24,093 bases of DNA from a virus: the IMG/VR virus record IMGVR_UViG_3300044732_001176, positions 1-24,093 of that record, one strand, 5' to 3'. Position 1 is the stretch's first letter, and each line of letters begins with the position of its first letter. The translations under genes were made by a program, and so were the position numbers. A model generated the notes under the pieces. It saw only the letters and a program-made list of their open reading frames with translations. It did not search any database and was not told the origin of the DNA. This document shows positions 21,101 through 24,093 of this stretch, one piece after another.

Positions 21101-24034
21101 CGCCGGGGGCTGCTGCGGAGGTGTTGGCGGTGCGGGCGGAGGCGTCGGGGGCTGCTGCGGAGGGGGCGTTCCAACACCAACACCGGGCGCCCCAAGGACG
21201 CGCGCCGCACCAGTGGTCACATCGGCAACGTCTTGCTGACCTTCAGGAATAACCCTGTCGGAAATTTCAATCAGTCGAGCCAGCGCATTCTGGTCCTTGG
21301 GCCCAACACCGAGCAGCTTGCCGATGTAGCGCACAAAGTCGGTGAACGCATTACCCGTCTTGGTCGGGATGGTCTTCAGATAGTTCTGGAAGTTGCTATC
21401 AGTCAGGCCCCATGCGAGAATCTCGTTGGGGTCTTGACGATAAATCCTGTACTTCTTACTCCATCCGAGCGTTCCTGCTTTCTCGTCTTCACGCATTCTC
21501 TTTGCGATTACTTTAGACAGAGATTTTAAATCTTCAACCGCCTTGCTTATATTGGAATCAGGCGGAAGCCTATCCTGATACGTGATGCCAAGAGCGGTCA
21601 CAGCATGAATAAGTTCATGCGCCAGAAACCGCTCAGAGACACCGGGGTTCTTAAAATCCATACCACCAACAACGACACTCATAGATGTGTTCGATGGACT
21701 CCATGCAGCTACGCCGCTCCAAGTTGGATTAAGATAGACTCCGGGAACACCCTCCTTGTTCTTAGTCGCAACGCCAATGCCGAGCCGTATCCCGGCCTTC
21801 TCGAACTCATCCAAAATGTTTGCAACGCGCGGCATGATGGTGCGAGTGGTGTCGAGGACCGCAGTCTTACCCAATTGGCGAGCCACCTGCGGCATCGTCT
21901 TGCCGCCGATCATCTTCTGAATTTTGGCAGTCGCAGTCTCTGCAGCGGCAAACTGCTCAGGCGTAATCGGCCCGACGTCATCAATCGGAGTGGCGGATAT
22001 AGCCCCACTCGGAGGTGTTATATTAATTGGACCGGACGGCGTCTCGACAGACGAAGGCGCAACGGCAGCGCGCGCGGCAGGCGCAGATACAACCGGAATA
22101 GATTTGCCCTGAAAAAACGCCTCAGTGAAGTTATCCGACGACGCGCGCCCGCCTTCGCTGACGAGGCTCGAACCAAAATCAAGAATCTTTCCGTCATTCA
22201 AAGATCTTGCCCGCTGGCCACTGCTACCAAAGACATGAACTGGAACGGGTTGATCGCCATTGAGCTCCCGAATCACCATCATGCGATGGCGACCGTCGTG
22301 ACCGCTGACCTTGCCCGTCTCAAAATCTACATTTAAGAATGGGGAGCCTACAGGTTTCCCTGAAGAGATCTCCTTGGTGAGATAATCAAGGCTACTCTGC
22401 TTCGGCGCCTCCAGATCGGCGGCAAGTTCAAGAAACTTGGACGGCCTCATCATCGCTGTGAACCCTCTGTAGTCCACATTCTGATTTAAAGGCACCTGAC
22501 CAATGCCGGATTCCTGATCGAACGTAACAACGCCAACCTGCGAACGCTTCTCTGTGTTATCGGGAGCCGGCGCAGCGGGAACCACAGGTGCGGGCTCAGT
22601 CTCCGCCGCCCGCGCAGATTCGCCACCCTGACGTCGAGCAAACTCAGCCTCGATCTCAGGCCCAAAGTTTGCCGCATACTGCTGCATCTCAAGATCGCCG
22701 GGCGTGTCACCGCGACCTTCGCCAGCAAGATAACGCTCAACGTAAGACTGAGGCGTCAACCCGGCAGGCGTTTCAACCGGCGGCGTAGGCGTTCCCCGCG
22801 TCGCATCCCACTCCTCACGGGGGACGTACCGAATGCTGCCATCCGGGCTTTCAATGATTACCAGATCATCTTCAATGATGACGGTATCTTCAGGGCCTGC
22901 GATAACAGGGGTGGGGCTGGGGCCAGCCGTAGGCTCAGTAGGAGCGCCGAAAGGCGTAACCGGGACGCCGGGCTCAGGCTCAGGCTCTCCAGTCGGCGGC
23001 GGCGGCTCTGCTCCCGGCTCTGCTTCCGGCCCACGCAGGCCGCTAATACCACCAGCCCCGCCGCCCATCGTACCGCCAAGGATCAGACCAGCAGCCGCGC
23101 GACCACCGAGACCCTCCGTCAGAGCGACGTTCGGATCGATGGCCTGAGCGCCAACATTCTCAGCAACGCCCTGACCAGTTTCCTGAACCAGTTCGGTGCC
23201 GCCTTCACGGATAGCGCCCTCAGCACCGCCGCGAACAACGCCACGGCGCAGGCCGCCTGTCAGCAGCGCGGCTTCAAGACCAAGCGGGCCAGTGGCGGCT
23301 GCAATCGGAGCGGCGATGGCGGCAGCGCGGCGGGCTGCGGAAACAGCGGCAGCCTCAATAGCCTCTTCCGGCGTTGCGCCAGCGGCAATCGCCTCGCGAT
23401 AAGCAGTGGACCGCGCGACAGCCTCCGGGGGCATCTGCTTCACACGATCATAGGTGGTCTGCGCCGCGTCGCCACCAACGATGGCAGCTTCGCCAGTGGC
23501 GGCGCCCGCCAGAGCGCCACGCTTTGCTGCCTGCTGGCCAATCAGACGCCCAGCCAGAGCGCGACCAGCGAGACCGGCGCCGCCCGTACCAATCATAGCC
23601 GGCACCGTCTGAGCAATGCCAGCGGCCAGCGACAGGGGATCGGTGAGCAGTTCTTTGGCCTGTTGCCCGAAGGCCGCAAGCTGACCTTCCTTCTCGGCCT
23701 CTGCCACGCGCTCTGCCTGCTGACGCTGGCGCTCACGGAATGCTTCCGTCTGGAGCTCTTCGCCGAACTCCTCAACGGCTTTGCCGGCGCGCGTGGAGAT
23801 GTTATCCATGTCGCCGGTAGCGAGCCCGTAAAGGACACCCGGAAGGCCAATGACTTGGCTACCGACGCCGCGAACGGCAGCGCCACCTACATCACGGAGG
23901 AAAGAGGTTTCAGCTTTCGGAATGCTCGCGGCATTTGCCTGCACGTATGCGATGGCGTCCTGTTGGGTTGCCCCTTCAGGTGCGTTCACCTCATACATTG
24001 TTCCATCTGGGGATTTAACGCGGAACCTAGGCAT
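18113..24034 (-). CDS. Giant polyvalent virion protein with ParB-like, HExxH and LPD-like regions
   Basis: A 1,973-residue protein of the phage polyvalent or internal-virion type. N-terminus: PDGTMYEVNAPEGATQQDAI (9-28), a short domain common on large phage proteins, then Ala/Gly-rich segments (about 130-330) that could enter membranes. Around 515-610: a ParB-like stretch with GHDGRHR (578-584). At 806-810: HELIH, a zinc metallopeptidase motif, with DPNEILAW (868-875) as a possible third-ligand region. At 957-1021: a proline-rich linker. The rest is helical, including NPDFFVPNIFRD (1424-1435), reminiscent of LPD38-type regions, and a hydrophobic helix near 1637-1657. It is probably packaged and ejected with the DNA, acting early in the new host. 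The start ATG has only a weak AGGG site. Confidence 0.85.
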   Translation of the reverse strand: MPRFRVKSPDGTMYEVNAPEGATQQDAIAYVQANAASIPKAETSFLRDVGGAAVRGVGSQVIGLPGVLYGLATGDMDNISTRAGKAVEEFGEELQTEAFRERQRQQAERVAEAEKEGQLAAFGQQAKELLTDPLSLAAGIAQTVPAMIGTGGAGLAGRALAGRLIGQQAAKRGALAGAATGEAAIVGGDAAQTTYDRVKQMPPEAVARSTAYREAIAAGATPEEAIEAAAVSAARRAAAIAAPIAAATGPLGLEAALLTGGLRRGVVRGGAEGAIREGGTELVQETGQGVAENVGAQAIDPNVALTEGLGGRAAAGLILGGTMGGGAGGISGLRGPEAEPGAEPPPPTGEPEPEPGVPVTPFGAPTEPTAGPSPTPVIAGPEDTVIIEDDLVIIESPDGSIRYVPREEWDATRGTPTPPVETPAGLTPQSYVERYLAGEGRGDTPGDLEMQQYAANFGPEIEAEFARRQGGESARAAETEPAPVVPAAPAPDNTEKRSQVGVVTFDQESGIGQVPLNQNVDYRGFTAMMRPSKFLELAADLEAPKQSSLDYLTKEISSGKPVGSPFLNVDFETGKVSGHDGRHRMMVIRELNGDQPVPVHVFGSSGQRARSLNDGKILDFGSSLVSEGGRASSDNFTEAFFQGKSIPVVSAPAARAAVAPSSVETPSGPINITPPSGAISATPIDDVGPITPEQFAAAETATAKIQKMIGGKTMPQVARQLGKTAVLDTTRTIMPRVANILDEFEKAGIRLGIGVATKNKEGVPGVYLNPTWSGVAAWSPSNTSMSVVVGGMDFKNPGVSERFLAHELIHAVTALGITYQDRLPPDSNISKAVEDLKSLSKVIAKRMREDEKAGTLGWSKKYRIYRQDPNEILAWGLTDSNFQNYLKTIPTKTGNAFTDFVRYIGKLLGVGPKDQNALARLIEISDRVIPEGQQDVADVTTGAARVLGAPGVGVGTPPPQQPPTPPPAPPTPPQQPPAPPSPPLPQQPPAPKPPTPPPAPPPPPKTPTPPPPPQQPPSAPQPGVVLPKETRAQRYSRKLVDRFERLRVVQSLGQLAAGFEGFYEAARKFDSRAGELMQKFERDFGKKIKEIAREAGFGMNDIDLYLYSKAAPEINADFEMREISRLVRKKDGDPTLMVKVNGTNPNFDMNQRERDWTPDQPRWSHPDPAIDAAILAEYQKTGSPLLSASGISNKDAFEETDQLENGTKGQAWKDIAKVHRDSVKWTLDNDVARGVKSRKIADEMFKAIPHYVPVKGATKPGQSLSDADFALMDDQGDAYEQMMSGGAGFSITKNEWRQRRGRKTLPFSPYGTFVSDVGARIIRGERNRVGQKMMDFFIGNPSNEWRVFSDRNPPRDKNGNPQRPSPFDPNFMIVKRGGDTFYVRINDPLLAKAAKNLNPTQMNAFLEFSNKVTRLLSRSFTTANPDFFVPNIFRDLQSAALNLAADAPGLSKAFRKFARDRKAFRTIAAFEYGRAGGDPNLRKQYEQFKLDGGSVSWAQRETPQEAAARIQDDLKTLDERLKDIKDAKGAKQTIDALWKPTSKSFRAMVGALENTNAIFENGIRFAAYRAALELNMSREQAAMLSREATVDFNRRGEAGALLNALYAFFNAGVQGSVRTARALSNNPFKTGKLSSTQAALLGMMATAATLAAANAAMSDEDDDGKLFWDKIPDYEKERNLIIMNPVDGKTYVKIPMPYGFGFFPYLATRTMDAARRGDDLGAAGIDIVTAALGNFSPVQFSAGNATSSVARAATPTVFKPLTELALNENFMGKPIYNEPFDKGQSYASVARYNTPEGYKEFSQFLNDITGGEGKVKGNLNVPAESFEYLLEFSLGGVTNLAKSLYRTGSEGDAVAAPVVRRLVGQPGKGRNVGEYYEREEKARVVNQQLKDSTGAERRALIEKFPTETSPRIQSALTSTRAAVKKLNEERKRIQNLDIDEGTKAERLEVLRERIDGEFVRFNRVYNQVEQATR

Positions 24035-24048
24035 GCCCGGACCCTATA

Positions 24049-24093
24049 TTAAAACTTAATGGCTGACCACCCTTTGCCGCCCTTCGTAGCCGA
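24049..24093 (-). CDS. C-terminal end of a leftward gene (partial)
   Basis: The last 14 codons of a leftward frame enter from the right edge and read SATKGGKGWSAIKF before TAA (24049-24051). The stop lies 14 nt upstream of the giant gene's start, and the composition looks coding. The other two frames give less plausible ends. It is probably another virion gene of the same late operon, but 14 residues do not allow identification. Confidence 0.4.
   Translation of the reverse strand, partial: SATKGGKGWSAIKF

Noticed and set aside
20972-21166. GGC/GGA-rich repetitive stretch considered as a DNA repeat array or CRISPR-like element.
   Set aside because: It encodes the proline-rich linker of the giant protein on the minus strand; no regular repeat-spacer structure.

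Overview
This is one continuous piece of a tailed double-stranded DNA phage (or prophage) genome. The evidence is the large and small terminase subunits, a compact replication and recombination module (primase-helicase, SF2 helicase, YqaJ-type exonuclease, RecT, SSB-like protein) and a 1,973-residue virion-type polyvalent protein. High GC, frequent GTG starts, ATGA/GTGA start-stop overlaps, and phage hypothetical families I recall from alphaproteobacterial phages suggest an alphaproteobacterial host. That host call is inference. No integrase, lysogeny repressor, DNA polymerase, tRNA or rRNA is visible in the window.

Layout. (i) 1-1632, leftward: terS, a GNAT-like protein of the XF1762 type and terL (cut by the window edge), joined by 4-nt overlaps. 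(ii) 1633-2003: divergent control region with two copies of a G-rich element and three TTGAC boxes. (iii) 2004-3034, rightward: four small genes with an operator-like 20-bp palindrome before the last, closed by a clear rho-independent terminator at 3057-3087. (iv) 3088-3836: 750 bp without a convincing gene. It holds an interrupted inverted repeat of about 370 bp (arms 3268-3355 and 3550-3638) and repeated short motifs, and is a candidate replication origin or master regulatory region. (v) 3837-9325, rightward: about twenty small, tightly packed accessory genes, mostly of unknown function, including a predicted PD-(D/E)XK nuclease, a helix-turn-helix-like protein and a 25-residue membrane peptide. 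(vi) 9340-18094, rightward: DNA metabolism. A primase is split into a CHC2-like protein lacking most zinc ligands and a TOPRIM-helicase protein. It is followed by small secreted and membrane proteins, an SF2 helicase preceded by a strong hairpin, a VRR-NUC nuclease, and then a second promoter driving exonuclease, a ribbon-helix-helix-like protein, RecT and an SSB-like protein. (vii) 18113-24034, leftward: the giant polyvalent virion protein, which converges on the early genes at a hairpin, and the last codons of one more leftward gene.

How it fits together. The early/middle genes run rightward and the packaging and virion genes run leftward. Strand composition follows: the + strand is C-rich left of about 1650 and G-rich right of about 3700. 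The switch lies in the intergenic region that carries the large inverted repeat. The DNA metabolism genes would open and prime DNA (primase-helicase, SF2 helicase), resect ends (YqaJ exonuclease), anneal strands (RecT) and protect ssDNA (SSB-like). This would feed recombination-dependent replication that uses the host polymerase, unless a polymerase lies outside the window.
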